From contig JAKAFW010000001.1 in the NCBI GenBank assembly GCA_021817845.1, positions 124,001 through 188,000 of the forward strand: a stretch of 64,000 nucleotides of DNA, read 5' to 3'. Under the pieces are notes generated by a model. It did no database searches and was not told where the DNA came from. It saw only the letters and a program-made list of their open reading frames with translations. The translations under genes and the position numbers were made by a program. Positions 53,584 to 63,514 of the stretch are shown in pieces. Source of the stretch: FEN-1297 sp021817845. Its GTDB lineage: Bacteria > Bacteroidota > Ignavibacteria > Ignavibacteriales > Ignavibacteriaceae. The first letter of the stretch is position 1; the number at the start of each line of letters is the position of its first letter.

Positions 53584-54264
53584 ATGGAAAGACATTTTGA
53601 AAAAGAGCTTGAAGAACTAAAAACTACCATCAACAAAATGGCATCGATTGTTGACGATCAAGTTGAAAATAGTTTTAAGGATATGGAAGACTCAGGAGTC
53701 AGGCTGTTTAAGGAAATCAAACAAAGAGATAGGGAAGTAGATGCTTACGATAATCTAATTATGGCTCAATGTGAAAACTTGCTTGCACTATATCAACCAG
53801 TTGCTACCGATCTTCGTTTTATATTGACGGCAATTAAAATTGACAGCCAGCTTGAGCGCTGCGGTGATATTGCGGTTAACATAGCTCAGCGTGTTAAAAA
53901 AACTGAAAACTTTCGGGATATAATAGTCCAAACCGATCTTCCGGATATGGCTAGAATTACTCGTGAAATGGTTAAGGATGCTATTACTTCATTTATAAAC
54001 TGCGATAGCGAATTAGCAAAAACAATCTGGAAAAAAGACGATATTGTTGATGATTATAATAAAAAAATATTCAAACAGCTTGTAGAAAAAATTCAATCCA
54101 ACCCTGAGATTACCGAAGCCTGTGCGCATTTAATAGTGCTTTCCCGGCAGATTGAACGCCTTGCAGACCATGCTACTAATATTTCCGAAGATGTTATTTT
54201 TTTAGTTGAAGCAGAAATTATAGCGCACCAAAAAAAACTTAGCGGATATCAATTACCTGAATAA
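53584..54264 (+). CDS. phoU: Phosphate signalling protein PhoU
   Basis: 226 residues, two three-helix bundles. The metal-site motifs ECD-like in the repeats appear as KQRDREVDAYDN with LRFILTAIKIDSQLERCGDIAVN (about 45-100) and LSRQIERLADHATNISED (about 190-207). It represses Pho signalling when phosphate is plentiful by acting between PstB and the PhoR-type kinase. It is last in the operon, 106 bp after pstB. No phoR/phoB pair is in the window. Confidence 0.95.
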   Translation: MERHFEKELEELKTTINKMASIVDDQVENSFKDMEDSGVRLFKEIKQRDREVDAYDNLIMAQCENLLALYQPVATDLRFILTAIKIDSQLERCGDIAVNIAQRVKKTENFRDIIVQTDLPDMARITREMVKDAITSFINCDSELAKTIWKKDDIVDDYNKKIFKQLVEKIQSNPEITEACAHLIVLSRQIERLADHATNISEDVIFLVEAEIIAHQKKLSGYQLPE

Positions 54265-54343
54265 AACTTATGTTTCTAGTAGCAATAATCATCAACAAAA
54301 AATATCTAAGAGCCACAGAGTGGCGACACAGAACTTATCCTGT

Positions 54344-55807
54344 TTAAGATTTTCCTATTTTATCGATTGCTACTCTAATCCTCTTAATGGTTTCGTCTTT
54401 GCCAAGGATAAATAGAATATCAAATACACCGGGGCCTGCACTCATGCCTGATACAGCTAATCGCAATGGGTGAATTAATTTCCCTTTGCCGATATTTAAT
54501 TCCCCAGCAACTTTCGCCAAAGCATTTTCGTAATCTTCCTTTAACGGATTTGTAAGAGAGGCAAAAGCATCGTGTAATTTATTGAGTTGTTCAGGAGTTT
54601 CTGATTCCCAGTTTTTCTCTACCGCAGCTTGCTCATAAGTTTGGGGAGCTTCAAAGAAAAAGAAACTTTTAGTGAAATACTCATTTACAAAAGAAACCCG
54701 TTCTTTCATTACTGAAATAATTTTTAATAAGTAATCGTCACTAAAATTCTGACAGTCGATATTTAATTTTTTACCTTCCTCTTTGATCATTTGCAAAATG
54801 TCAGTGTTCGGTTTTTTGCGGAGATGCTCTGCATTAAGCCAATTTAGTTTTTCTAAATCAAAAACAGCACCTGATTTATTTACCCTTTCGAGTGAAAAAT
54901 TTTCTATGAGTTCATTCATGTAATAAAATTCTTTATCGTCTCCGGCGTTCCATCCAAGTAAAGCAACAAAATTAATTAGCGCTTCTTTCAAAAATCCTTT
55001 TATGCGGTAATCTTCAACTGCAACATCGCCCTGACGTTTGCTTAGTTTAGAGCGGTCGGGGTTGAGTAATAGTGGGAGATGTGCAAAAACGGGTTTTCCC
55101 CATGCAAAAAAGTCGTAAAGAAGAACATGTTTCGGTGTAGATGAAAGCCACTCCTCACCTCTAATAACATGCGTAATTTTCATTAAATGATCGTCTACCA
55201 CGTTAGCAAGATGATAGGTCGGATAGCCGTCACTTTTAATCAGGACCTGGTCATCAACATTACTGCTATTGAACTCTACCTGTCCTCGTATGACATCATT
55301 AAAGATTATTTTTCTATTGGCTTCGACATCTAAGCGTACCACGTGGGGTACACCTTTTGAGAGATTTTCTTCGATTTCTTCTTTATTCAAATGAAGGCAA
55401 TGCTTATCATATTTTGCCTGGGGAAGTTTTTGACGCTGTTGTTCTTCGCGCAATTTTTCAAGCCGTTCGGGTGTACAAAAGCAATAATATGCTTTGCCGT
55501 TTGCAATAAGATCGGCTGCATATTTCTTGTAAAGATCAAGCCTCTGAGATTGCATGTACGGACCAAATTGACCGCCGATATTTGGTCCTTCGTCGTATTC
55601 AAGTCCACACCATTTCAATGATTCAATCAAATTTTCAACGGCTCCTTCAACATACCGGTTCCGGTCGGTATCTTCAATTCTAAGAACAAATTTTCCGTCG
55701 TTATGTTTTGCAAACAGATAGTTATACAATGCCGTGCGAAGTCCGCCTACATGCAAATAGCCAGTGGGACTCGGGGCAAATCTGACTCTTGGTTTTTCGC
55801 TAATCAT
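54344..55807 (-). CDS. gltX: Glutamyl-tRNA synthetase
   Basis: 487 residues, a class I synthetase of normal length. The HIGH-type motif is in RFAPSPTGYLHVGGLRTALY and the KMSKS-type motif is KLSKRQG at about 250. CFCTPERLEKLREEQ is the usual insertion region. It charges tRNA-Glu in the cytoplasm and converges with phoU. Whether it is discriminating or also charges tRNA-Gln cannot be told here. Confidence 0.96.
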   Translation of the reverse strand: MISEKPRVRFAPSPTGYLHVGGLRTALYNYLFAKHNDGKFVLRIEDTDRNRYVEGAVENLIESLKWCGLEYDEGPNIGGQFGPYMQSQRLDLYKKYAADLIANGKAYYCFCTPERLEKLREEQQRQKLPQAKYDKHCLHLNKEEIEENLSKGVPHVVRLDVEANRKIIFNDVIRGQVEFNSSNVDDQVLIKSDGYPTYHLANVVDDHLMKITHVIRGEEWLSSTPKHVLLYDFFAWGKPVFAHLPLLLNPDRSKLSKRQGDVAVEDYRIKGFLKEALINFVALLGWNAGDDKEFYYMNELIENFSLERVNKSGAVFDLEKLNWLNAEHLRKKPNTDILQMIKEEGKKLNIDCQNFSDDYLLKIISVMKERVSFVNEYFTKSFFFFEAPQTYEQAAVEKNWESETPEQLNKLHDAFASLTNPLKEDYENALAKVAGELNIGKGKLIHPLRLAVSGMSAGPGVFDILFILGKDETIKRIRVAIDKIGKS

Positions 55808-55910
55808 AAGAAACTCGAATTGAGATAAAAATTAATAATACATCAAGGAATTTATGTGGTGTGATCTTTTTAGTAAAAACTTGAGTATAAGATTAAAAAA
55901 TTAAACAGCA

Positions 55911-58259
55911 TTAAACTTTGTTAAGCGTATAATATTTAACTTTCTCTATAAATTCCTGGCTATCAATTGGTTTAGGGATATAATCCGTTGCGCCGGATTC
56001 TAAGCATTTTTCCCTGTCACCTTTCATAGCAAAAGCAGTTAAAGCAATGATGGGTATTTCTTTATATTCTTTCATCTGCCGTATTTTTTCAGTAGCTTCA
56101 AAACCATTCATCACCGGCATCTGCATATCCATAAGTATCAGATTAAATTTTTGCTTTTGCACAGCTTCAACTGCTTCTGCACCGTTTTCTACAACTACAA
56201 TAGATTCAAAATTGTTTTTCTTAAGAAGTCTGGTAACAATAATCTGAGAATGTTTGTAATCTTCAACTAAAAGAATTTTGATAGGATCCTTTTTGCTTGC
56301 AATTTCTTCAGGTGTCGGTGGTTCATCAAAGCGGTTAATCATCTGATTTATAGTATCGGAAAGCTGCTCAATATTTGTACTGCTTTTCTTAAGTAGATCG
56401 GAAAACATTCCGTCAATTTTTTTAATATCCTCCTGGTAATTTTCTTTACCAGTATAAATTACAATAGGCAGATTTGAAAATTTTGGTTTGGATTTAATTT
56501 GCTTTATCAGGTCGAAGCCGTTAATTTCAGGCATATCAAGGTCTATGATGGCAAGATCAAGGTTTATTGCTTCAATCATATTCATCACGCGGGAAGAATG
56601 TGACTCTGCAATTGCATTAAATCCGGCTTGTTCAATAGCTTCTTTTATCAAACTTAAAGTTGGGACATCATCATCAACAATTAAAATATTGGAATCTTTT
56701 TTAAGTCTGTAACTTGTTAAAACTTCGATGAGAAACTTATATTGAATCGGCTTTACAAAATATTCGACTGCTCCCATCAAAAAAGCCTTCTGCTGTTCAG
56801 CTTCAACCGAGCACACTATAACCGGAGTATTTTTTGCGTTCTTATGTTCCCGGATTCTTTTAAGCAATTCAAAACCGTTAGCATCCGGTAAAATAATATC
56901 CATTAGTACGGCAAGGAAAATTTCTTTGTCAATTATTTTTAGAGCTTGCTCCGCTGAGTTAACGATTGTTGGTTCATATCCCCATTTATTTAAATAGTTA
57001 CTTAAAAGCTTTGAGGTAGCGTAATCATCTTCCACAACCAAAACTTTATTCTTCTTACCGGGTTTAGGTAAAGTACTTATTTGTGCTTCAATAGTTGAAA
57101 TATTTTCGGAGTTGATGCTAAAGCTGTATGTAGTTCCTTTTCCCAAGGAACTTGTTACCTCTATCTCGCCATTTAAAAGTTCAATATATCTTTTTGCAAG
57201 CAAGAGGCTTAATCCTGTCGTGTTGCCTATCTTAGGATTTCCAAGTTCGAAAAGCGAAAAAGGTTTAAAAATGTCTTTCAGTTTATTAGCTGAAATACCC
57301 GAGCTTGTATCGCTGATTTTAAAGTTTACTTTATTTAGGTTTCCAGCAGAAACTGAAATAGATATCTTTCCTTTCTCTGTTAATCTCAAGGCATAAGTTA
57401 TAATATTTGAAAAAATAAACCGAAGTTTTTGCACGTCGAGTCTCATTGTCTCCGGCAAGGTTTTATCTATGTTTACAATAAACTCAATTTTATTTTTATT
57501 GATTTTCTCGTTGAATATTTTAATGACTTCATCAACAAAAGCTTTAATATTGGTGTTGGACAAAGCAAGTTTGCATGTGCCGGTATCAACTTTTGCGAGG
57601 TCTATTAAATCATTTATGACGGCAAGAAGGTTGAAGGCGCTTTCTTTTAGAGTGGATACATATTCGGTTTGAGTCGGAGTTAATTTATCTTCATATAAAA
57701 GCGAAGCAAATCCCATGATGCTGTTGGTTGGGGTTCTAAGCTCCTGGGCAATTTCAGAAATAAGTTCGGCAGTTGAAACAGTAGCGGACTTATCATTATC
57801 AGACCAGAGATTAATAATACTTGAAAGAGCATTAGCAACCGCTTCAATATTTTCTTTATCGGTGGGGGTAAAGGCTGTTTTTTTGGCTAGTTTTAACAAA
57901 GCTTCATTCTTAACGGAAGATTTTATGATCAAGCAAGATTCGTAAATGACATATTCCGATACCTGGATTTCACAATCACTCTGAGTATTTAACGAAATAT
58001 TATTATTCTGTGCCTTGAGAAGATTGCATGACTTACACTCGTAAACAGAATTTAAAGAATATGATTTTTTCACATTATTTGATTTACCCTTTAGAGTAAG
58101 CTTATTTTGTTCATCTAATTTAAATAAAGCAACAGCTTGTAATTCATACTCATCTACTAAAAATCTGCATATCTCATTCGGCAAATCAGGTGAAGACGTA
58201 GCAGCAAGATTTAGCAGGTTGCTAATTTTGTTAAGAAGTTCGGTCTTAGAATTTTGCAT
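55911..58259 (-). CDS. Degenerate hybrid histidine kinase with three receiver domains
   Basis: 782 residues: a GAF-like N-terminus with clustered cysteines (Cys75, Cys78, Cys96, Cys109), HisKA (about 160-225), HATPase (about 275-385) and three receivers with intact Asp454, Asp573 and Asp711. The H-box reads AQELRTPTNSI, with Gln172 (codon CAG) where His should be. The N-box reads FSNIITYAL, with Tyr289 replacing the magnesium-binding Asn, and the glycine boxes are changed (DTSSGIS, TTGLSLLLAK). It is probably a pseudokinase that collects phosphoryl groups from other kinases. It is divergent from the receiver-cyclase gene. Confidence 0.88.
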   Translation of the reverse strand: MQNSKTELLNKISNLLNLAATSSPDLPNEICRFLVDEYELQAVALFKLDEQNKLTLKGKSNNVKKSYSLNSVYECKSCNLLKAQNNNISLNTQSDCEIQVSEYVIYESCLIIKSSVKNEALLKLAKKTAFTPTDKENIEAVANALSSIINLWSDNDKSATVSTAELISEIAQELRTPTNSIMGFASLLYEDKLTPTQTEYVSTLKESAFNLLAVINDLIDLAKVDTGTCKLALSNTNIKAFVDEVIKIFNEKINKNKIEFIVNIDKTLPETMRLDVQKLRFIFSNIITYALRLTEKGKISISVSAGNLNKVNFKISDTSSGISANKLKDIFKPFSLFELGNPKIGNTTGLSLLLAKRYIELLNGEIEVTSSLGKGTTYSFSINSENISTIEAQISTLPKPGKKNKVLVVEDDYATSKLLSNYLNKWGYEPTIVNSAEQALKIIDKEIFLAVLMDIILPDANGFELLKRIREHKNAKNTPVIVCSVEAEQQKAFLMGAVEYFVKPIQYKFLIEVLTSYRLKKDSNILIVDDDVPTLSLIKEAIEQAGFNAIAESHSSRVMNMIEAINLDLAIIDLDMPEINGFDLIKQIKSKPKFSNLPIVIYTGKENYQEDIKKIDGMFSDLLKKSSTNIEQLSDTINQMINRFDEPPTPEEIASKKDPIKILLVEDYKHSQIIVTRLLKKNNFESIVVVENGAEAVEAVQKQKFNLILMDMQMPVMNGFEATEKIRQMKEYKEIPIIALTAFAMKGDREKCLESGATDYIPKPIDSQEFIEKVKYYTLNKV

Positions 58260-58489
58260 TTGATTCCTAAAAATTCTTGAGTGATGACTTTTAATACTCG
58301 CAAATATTATAATAATTACAAATATAAATATTTAGAATTGAAAATGACAATAATCCGCACTTATACGGGTATATAATAATTTCATAAATTTTCAAAAATT
58401 AAATAGATTATAACAGAATATTTTTATATCTGCAAAGTAAATTGTACCTAAAATGTATAAATTTGGGAAGGTATTTGAAGTAAAATATA

Positions 58490-59557
58490 TTGAGTAAAGA
58501 GGATTCAATGGTTACAGATGCAAAAATTCTTATTGCCGAGGACGAAAATATAATTTCAATTGATATTAGTAGAACTCTTCAAAAATTGGGTTACATTGTT
58601 CTTGGTTCGTCAAGAAGCGGGATTGATATAATTAAAAAGTCCGAAGAACTAAAACCTGATTTGGTCCTTATGGACATTATTCTTCACGGCGATATGACCG
58701 GAATAGAAGCGGCAGAAATAATTATGAAAAACCTTGATATTCCAGTTGTTTACTTAACCGCCCTTGCGGATGATGAAACTCTTCATCGCGCAAAAATTAC
58801 AGAGCCATTTGGATATGTGTTAAAGCCGTTTGACGAGCGAACTCTGCATTCAGCAATCGAAATAGCTTTGTATAAACATAAAATAAGCCGTCAACTTAAA
58901 GAGCGTACGCTTGAATTAGAAGAAGAAAGGAATAAATCAAATGAACTTCTTCACAATATATTCCCTGCCGAAATTGTCAAGGAATTAAAGGAAAATGGCT
59001 TTATAATACCTCGTGAGTTTTCAAATGTTACTCTTCTCTTTACAGATTTCCAGGGCTTTACTTCAATGGTTTCTAAAATGCCGCCGCAAATTCTGGTTAA
59101 CGAACTTAATGATATTTTCAAAAGTTTTGATACGATTTTGGAAAACTACCGTCTTGAAAAGTTAAAAACTATGGGTGATTCATACATGGTTGCCTGCGGT
59201 TTGCCAAATGAAAATATAGATCATGCGAAAAATATAATTTGTGCCGCCCTTGAAATGCAAGGTTATCTAAACGAACGAAATAAAATTTCTGAATATAAAT
59301 GGATAATGCGAGCCGGTGCCCATTCCGGAAATGTTGTAGCAGGAGTCGTTGGATTGAAAAAATTTACCTACGATGTTTGGGGAAACACGGTAAACATTGC
59401 AAACTTAATGGAGCGTTATAGCCTGCCGGGGATGCTTACGGTCACCGAAGCAACATTTAATCTGGTTAAAGAATCTTTCAATTTTAAATTTAAAGAAAAG
59501 ATTGATGTTATCGGTAACGGTGAAATAAATACCTATTTTGTACTTGGAGCAAAGTAG
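58490..59557 (+). CDS. Response regulator with class III nucleotide cyclase output
   Basis: 355 residues from TTG 58490, or from ATG 58508. A receiver (about 12-130, phospho-Asp62 in LVLMDIILHGD) is joined by a coiled coil to a class III cyclase domain. Metal ligands Asp186 (LFTDFQGF) and Asp230 (TMGDSY) and the adenine-selecting Lys226 and Asp295 are present, so ATP is the expected substrate. The transition-state Asn302 is kept, but the Arg normally four residues later is Leu306 (VNIANLMER), which may lower activity. It is divergent from the degenerate kinase. Confidence 0.88.
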   Translation: MSKEDSMVTDAKILIAEDENIISIDISRTLQKLGYIVLGSSRSGIDIIKKSEELKPDLVLMDIILHGDMTGIEAAEIIMKNLDIPVVYLTALADDETLHRAKITEPFGYVLKPFDERTLHSAIEIALYKHKISRQLKERTLELEEERNKSNELLHNIFPAEIVKELKENGFIIPREFSNVTLLFTDFQGFTSMVSKMPPQILVNELNDIFKSFDTILENYRLEKLKTMGDSYMVACGLPNENIDHAKNIICAALEMQGYLNERNKISEYKWIMRAGAHSGNVVAGVVGLKKFTYDVWGNTVNIANLMERYSLPGMLTVTEATFNLVKESFNFKFKEKIDVIGNGEINTYFVLGAK

Positions 59558-59567
59558 ATTTTAATAC

Positions 59568-61589
59568 TTAAAGCTTAAATTCAACCTGCAATCCAAATCT
59601 ATTGTCAAGATTTCCGTCTATCATCGAATAACCGCTGCTAAGGTTTTTTACGTTTGGCTTAAATGTTTCCGAATATTTTATCGAAAGATTTAAGTAATTA
59701 TAAATTTCATATCTGCATATAAGATACCACCTGGATCCTTCGCCTGTGTAAATGTTGCTAGAAAGAAAACCTGCCATATTATTTTCATATTCATATACAG
59801 CCGCATTTATCGATGAAGCATTGAAGAACGATAAACGCGTAATTAAATTTAGCCGTCTAAACGGAGAATAATTCATTTCTTGACTAACCAGAAATCCGTC
59901 TTCCCGGTGATTAACTTTTGGCAGATTAAAATTATTATAACTAAAAACTCCCCTTAATTTTATTTGATTTGAGACCTGGTAGACAAGCTCAAATTTTGAT
60001 AAATATTTTAATCCGGTTACAGAATATTTCTGGTTAAGAATATCTTGAGGAATATCCTTTTTCTCCCGGCGAATCCTAAATCGAAGATCAATTTCTTTGG
60101 ATAATCTTGAAGCAAAATCAAATAAAAATTCATTTCCGCTTGATGGTAATGGATTATCGTATGTTGCATAAGGAAATCTAAATTGATCGTAATAAAAATT
60201 TATGGTACCAACTGGAGTTCGCCATTTCAAGCCTGTATAAAAGCCAAACTCATTATTTGTAGAACCTGCTCTCTCACCAAACCCCGCCCCATGCAAATTG
60301 ATGTAATTGTAAGGATAATTTCTTAATGAAGAAATAAAAATAAAATCTCTGCTTGCCGCTATTTGTATTGTTGCAAAAGAGGAAATTGATTTAGAATCAA
60401 ATGCTGATTCTCCGGAAAGAGAGATGCTTTCAAAATAAAGGTCATAAAAAATCGAATAATAATTAAAATTGCTTCCTCTCTTTTTATAAATCGATGACGG
60501 CGTAAACGGATAGGCGAAATTTGAATGATAATATAAAATCCCTCCGGTTAATAAATCTTTATAACTATAACTTGCACTAAAACCTAAAAGAGTTTCAAAG
60601 GATTTGTCGACCGAGTTTAATTCATCTATAGTCCTATGTAAACCGTCCAACGGAGTAGAAAGTATGGAATTATTAAATGAATCTACTTTTGCATCGAAGC
60701 TATTTTTAGAAATAAATCCGGTAAAATTAAATCCTTTGATAGAGATACTCCCCGTTAAACCGCGGAAAAAATTATTTTCATTTGAGCCTGCATATGGAAC
60801 GGACGAATAATTTTTCTTTGCTCCAGGGAGAATAGCTTCCGTGCCCTTTGATAAGCCGTAACCGCTGCAAATTGCAAGCCCATGACCAAATTGAATTTGG
60901 TAATCGCCAATAATAAAATAATCAAGAGTATTAAAATTTTTAATTTCAAAATAGAAAGAAGAAAAATCAGTTAATGAAGTTTCCCCAGCATCCTTTTCCA
61001 CTAGCATCCCGGTTTGGTAATGATTTCCGTAAGATAATTTCAGCTTGTTGTAGATATGGTAGGGGGAGCCAGCAAATTTATTTTCTATGAATCCTTTTCT
61101 TGGCTGCAAGTCTTCCACTATTCTGCTTTTAAGATTTAACTTCATAATTCCCGTTTTCGAGAGAGAAATCTTTTCTTGAGTATTAGTTCTTTTACTTGCA
61201 TTATTTCTAATTTCAACTTTGATGAAGGGCAAAATTTTGTCTATTAAATCGGAAGGAATATTCTTGATAAAGTAAAGTTCGGCTTTTGAAAAAAACGGTC
61301 CGTAAATTTCACGTTGCTTAATAATAGTTTCTGCTGTCGACAAGTCCATATAAGGAATAGATTGAAGATCGGAAATTCCGGCAGTATTAATGTTGATTGG
61401 ATTATCAATTAGGTTATCAAAAAAATCAATTGAGGAAGTAGGATCACTCTGTTCGCTAGTTCCCTTCACATAGTCGTCAATAACGTCTTCAAAATCATAA
61501 TCGGCAGAATCAATTTGTCCATTAATATTAAAGGAAAATGAAAAAATTATTAATAATATTGCTTTAAGTTTTCTAAATCGCATGAACAA
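59568..61589 (-). CDS. Helix-hairpin-helix protein with outer-membrane barrel
   Basis: 673 residues. A signal peptide (to FNINGQ) is followed by a ComEA-like helix-hairpin-helix region (about 45-125; ININTAGISDLQSIPYMDLS, KAELYFIKNIPSDLI) and about 500 residues of barrel-like strands ending EVQFKL. This fusion is common in Bacteroidota and relatives; its job is unknown, with DNA uptake or gliding/secretion support both possible. It lies 15 bp after the PorV-like gene. Confidence 0.78.
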   Translation of the reverse strand: MFMRFRKLKAILLIIFSFSFNINGQIDSADYDFEDVIDDYVKGTSEQSDPTSSIDFFDNLIDNPININTAGISDLQSIPYMDLSTAETIIKQREIYGPFFSKAELYFIKNIPSDLIDKILPFIKVEIRNNASKRTNTQEKISLSKTGIMKLNLKSRIVEDLQPRKGFIENKFAGSPYHIYNKLKLSYGNHYQTGMLVEKDAGETSLTDFSSFYFEIKNFNTLDYFIIGDYQIQFGHGLAICSGYGLSKGTEAILPGAKKNYSSVPYAGSNENNFFRGLTGSISIKGFNFTGFISKNSFDAKVDSFNNSILSTPLDGLHRTIDELNSVDKSFETLLGFSASYSYKDLLTGGILYYHSNFAYPFTPSSIYKKRGSNFNYYSIFYDLYFESISLSGESAFDSKSISSFATIQIAASRDFIFISSLRNYPYNYINLHGAGFGERAGSTNNEFGFYTGLKWRTPVGTINFYYDQFRFPYATYDNPLPSSGNEFLFDFASRLSKEIDLRFRIRREKKDIPQDILNQKYSVTGLKYLSKFELVYQVSNQIKLRGVFSYNNFNLPKVNHREDGFLVSQEMNYSPFRRLNLITRLSFFNASSINAAVYEYENNMAGFLSSNIYTGEGSRWYLICRYEIYNYLNLSIKYSETFKPNVKNLSSGYSMIDGNLDNRFGLQVEFKL

Positions 61590-61604
61590 ATAATTTTTCT
61601 AATA

Positions 61605-62438
61605 TTAGTCGTTTGTAGAATTTTGATTATTTTTATCAAAGCTTAAAATTAAACCGATCTGATGAGTCATCCCCAATTCTTGATGAGTAAAGACTGCATA
61701 ATCAAATCTGACGAGAGAATAATTTACACCAATACCGGCTGAAAATTTAGAAGGTTCATTTGAAAAACCTGTACGGACTGAAAAATATTTTATCAAATTG
61801 TATTCAACTCCAAATAGGACTGAGGCATTTTGGATTAAATCTTTCTCCATCGCCATATGAAATGTCAATTTATTAGTAACGTCAAAACTAAAGCCGGTAT
61901 TAAATATTACAGGTATTTGATTCTGTTCACTTGTAAATGAAGCACGATTAACGTTATGGAGAAAAAATCCCCAGCGTAAAATATTATTTAGGTAAGCAAT
62001 TCCCCCAATATTTAAATAAAAAGCTGAAGCGGAGCCATAGTTTTTTATTGATACGGTTTGAAGATTTATTGCTGTACCGATGAAGAATTTATTTTGATAG
62101 CTGTAAGAATAACCTATAGAAAATTTGTTTTCCCGATAGAGTTCAAAGCCGTAAGTCATACCCCCAACAGCAATTGATCCGATGGAAAGAGGCTCGTTAT
62201 AAGCAACAAAACCGTTTGCCATTTCGTTTAACCCGAATGGAGCAGGGGAGTAATAAACTCCTGCTTCGCGCTGCATACCTTGCGATAAGCCTGCCGGGTT
62301 ATTAAACAAAGCAAACACATCGCTGTTTGTTGCAGCATCTGAATTTGAAAGGGAAACTTGTTTTGCACCTGGATTTATTTGAGGAAAATAAATGCAATTG
62401 AATAAAAACGTTATTGAAATTATTAATATACTACGCAA
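61605..62438 (-). CDS. PorV/PorQ-like outer-membrane protein
   Basis: 277 residues with a signal peptide. NPGAKQVSLSNSDAATNSDVFALFNNPAGLSQG is the characteristic start of the PorV/PorQ/UPF0164 barrels, where the N-terminal part lies inside the barrel. PorV shuttles T9SS cargo to PorU. It is divergent from the PorD-like gene and cotranscribed with the helix-hairpin-helix barrel, which supports a T9SS-linked role. The exact subtype is not certain. Confidence 0.78.
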   Translation of the reverse strand: MRSILIISITFLFNCIYFPQINPGAKQVSLSNSDAATNSDVFALFNNPAGLSQGMQREAGVYYSPAPFGLNEMANGFVAYNEPLSIGSIAVGGMTYGFELYRENKFSIGYSYSYQNKFFIGTAINLQTVSIKNYGSASAFYLNIGGIAYLNNILRWGFFLHNVNRASFTSEQNQIPVIFNTGFSFDVTNKLTFHMAMEKDLIQNASVLFGVEYNLIKYFSVRTGFSNEPSKFSAGIGVNYSLVRFDYAVFTHQELGMTHQIGLILSFDKNNQNSTND

Positions 62439-62523
62439 TTTCCAGGTACCCCAAAATTTGTTGTTAAATTATACCTAAATTTATATATTAAATCAATATT
62501 AATTTTGGCATTAAGAGAATATT

Positions 62524-63408
62524 ATGAAAAAAATAATTATCATCTTTTTAATTTTAACGGCGGTTTCTTACTCGCAAGAACTAAATTGTAAAGTAACTGT
62601 TAACATGGATAACCTTACCAATGCAAGCCGTGATTTGCTGTCTGATTTCGGAAATACAATATCTGATTACTTAAATAAAACCCGGTTTACCTCCCAAGAT
62701 TGGCAGGGTGAAAAAATAAATTGTTCCCTTACTATTTTATTTCTGACAGGTACGACGGATTTCAATTATTCCGCTCAAGTAATAGTATCAAGCCAGCGCC
62801 CGGTATACAGATCAAAGAAAAACACTTTGATGTTAAGCATAAACGACCCGATGTGGGTTTTTAGTTACCAAAAGGGTCAAGGTTTATTCTTAAGTCAGAA
62901 TTCTTTCAATCCTCTAACAAGCTTTCTTGATTATTATGCATATATGATAATCGGCTTTGATATTGAGTCAGACTATGAATTCGGCGGTACACCATTTTTT
63001 AATAAAGCTATAAATATTGTTAACCTTGCTACAACATCCTCTTCAACTAAGGGTTGGATAAGAACCAGTGGCTCCTATAGCAGACAAGCTTTAGTGGAGG
63101 ATCTATTAAATGACAAATACAGACCCTTCCGGCAGGCATTCTATCAATACTATTATGGCATCGATATCTTTCCTATTAATCCTAAGGTAGGACAGCAAAA
63201 AATTGTTTATCTGATTAACACGATATACTCTATGCGGGATAAAATTGATTTTCTAAGCATCCTTATTAAAACTTTTTTTGACGCCCGCAGTGGTGAGATT
63301 GTTGATTATCTTAAAGGTTACCCGGACAGTAATATTTATACAATCCTAAAACGCATAGATCCGTCTCATACGGCAAAATATGATGCAGCGCTTAATCTAG
63401 CACCTTAA
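62524..63408 (+). CDS. porD: PorD-like protein (DUF4835)
   Basis: 294 residues with a signal peptide (cut near VSYSQ). LNCKVTVNMDNL, YLNKTRFTSQDWQGEKINCS and YAYMIIGFDIESDYEFGGTPFFNKA are DUF4835 signatures; Porphyromonas PorD belongs to this family and is needed for type IX secretion. Length is normal. It ends before a bidirectional terminator and is divergent from the PorV-like gene. Confidence 0.88.
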   Translation: MKKIIIIFLILTAVSYSQELNCKVTVNMDNLTNASRDLLSDFGNTISDYLNKTRFTSQDWQGEKINCSLTILFLTGTTDFNYSAQVIVSSQRPVYRSKKNTLMLSINDPMWVFSYQKGQGLFLSQNSFNPLTSFLDYYAYMIIGFDIESDYEFGGTPFFNKAINIVNLATTSSSTKGWIRTSGSYSRQALVEDLLNDKYRPFRQAFYQYYYGIDIFPINPKVGQQKIVYLINTIYSMRDKIDFLSILIKTFFDARSGEIVDYLKGYPDSNIYTILKRIDPSHTAKYDAALNLAP

Positions 63409-63480
63409 TTTCCTAATAATGGCTTTTAACGTATTGTTCTTCAGTGCTTATGATAAAATTTTTTGTTAAATTCTAATCAT

Positions 63481-63507
63481 AAAAAAAGCCTCATTTGAGG
63501 CTTTTTT
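63481..63507. terminator. Bidirectional intrinsic terminator
   Basis: AAAAAAAGCCTC pairs with GAGGCTTTTTT around the loop ATTT. It lies between the convergent porD and acetyltransferase genes and gives a T-run on both strands. Confidence 0.92.
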
Positions 63508-63514
63508 AAAAAGA

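Noticed and set aside
54310..54330. GCCAC-AGA-GTGGC hairpin between phoU and gltX as a terminator
   Set aside because: The stem is only 5 bp and no T-run follows on either strand.
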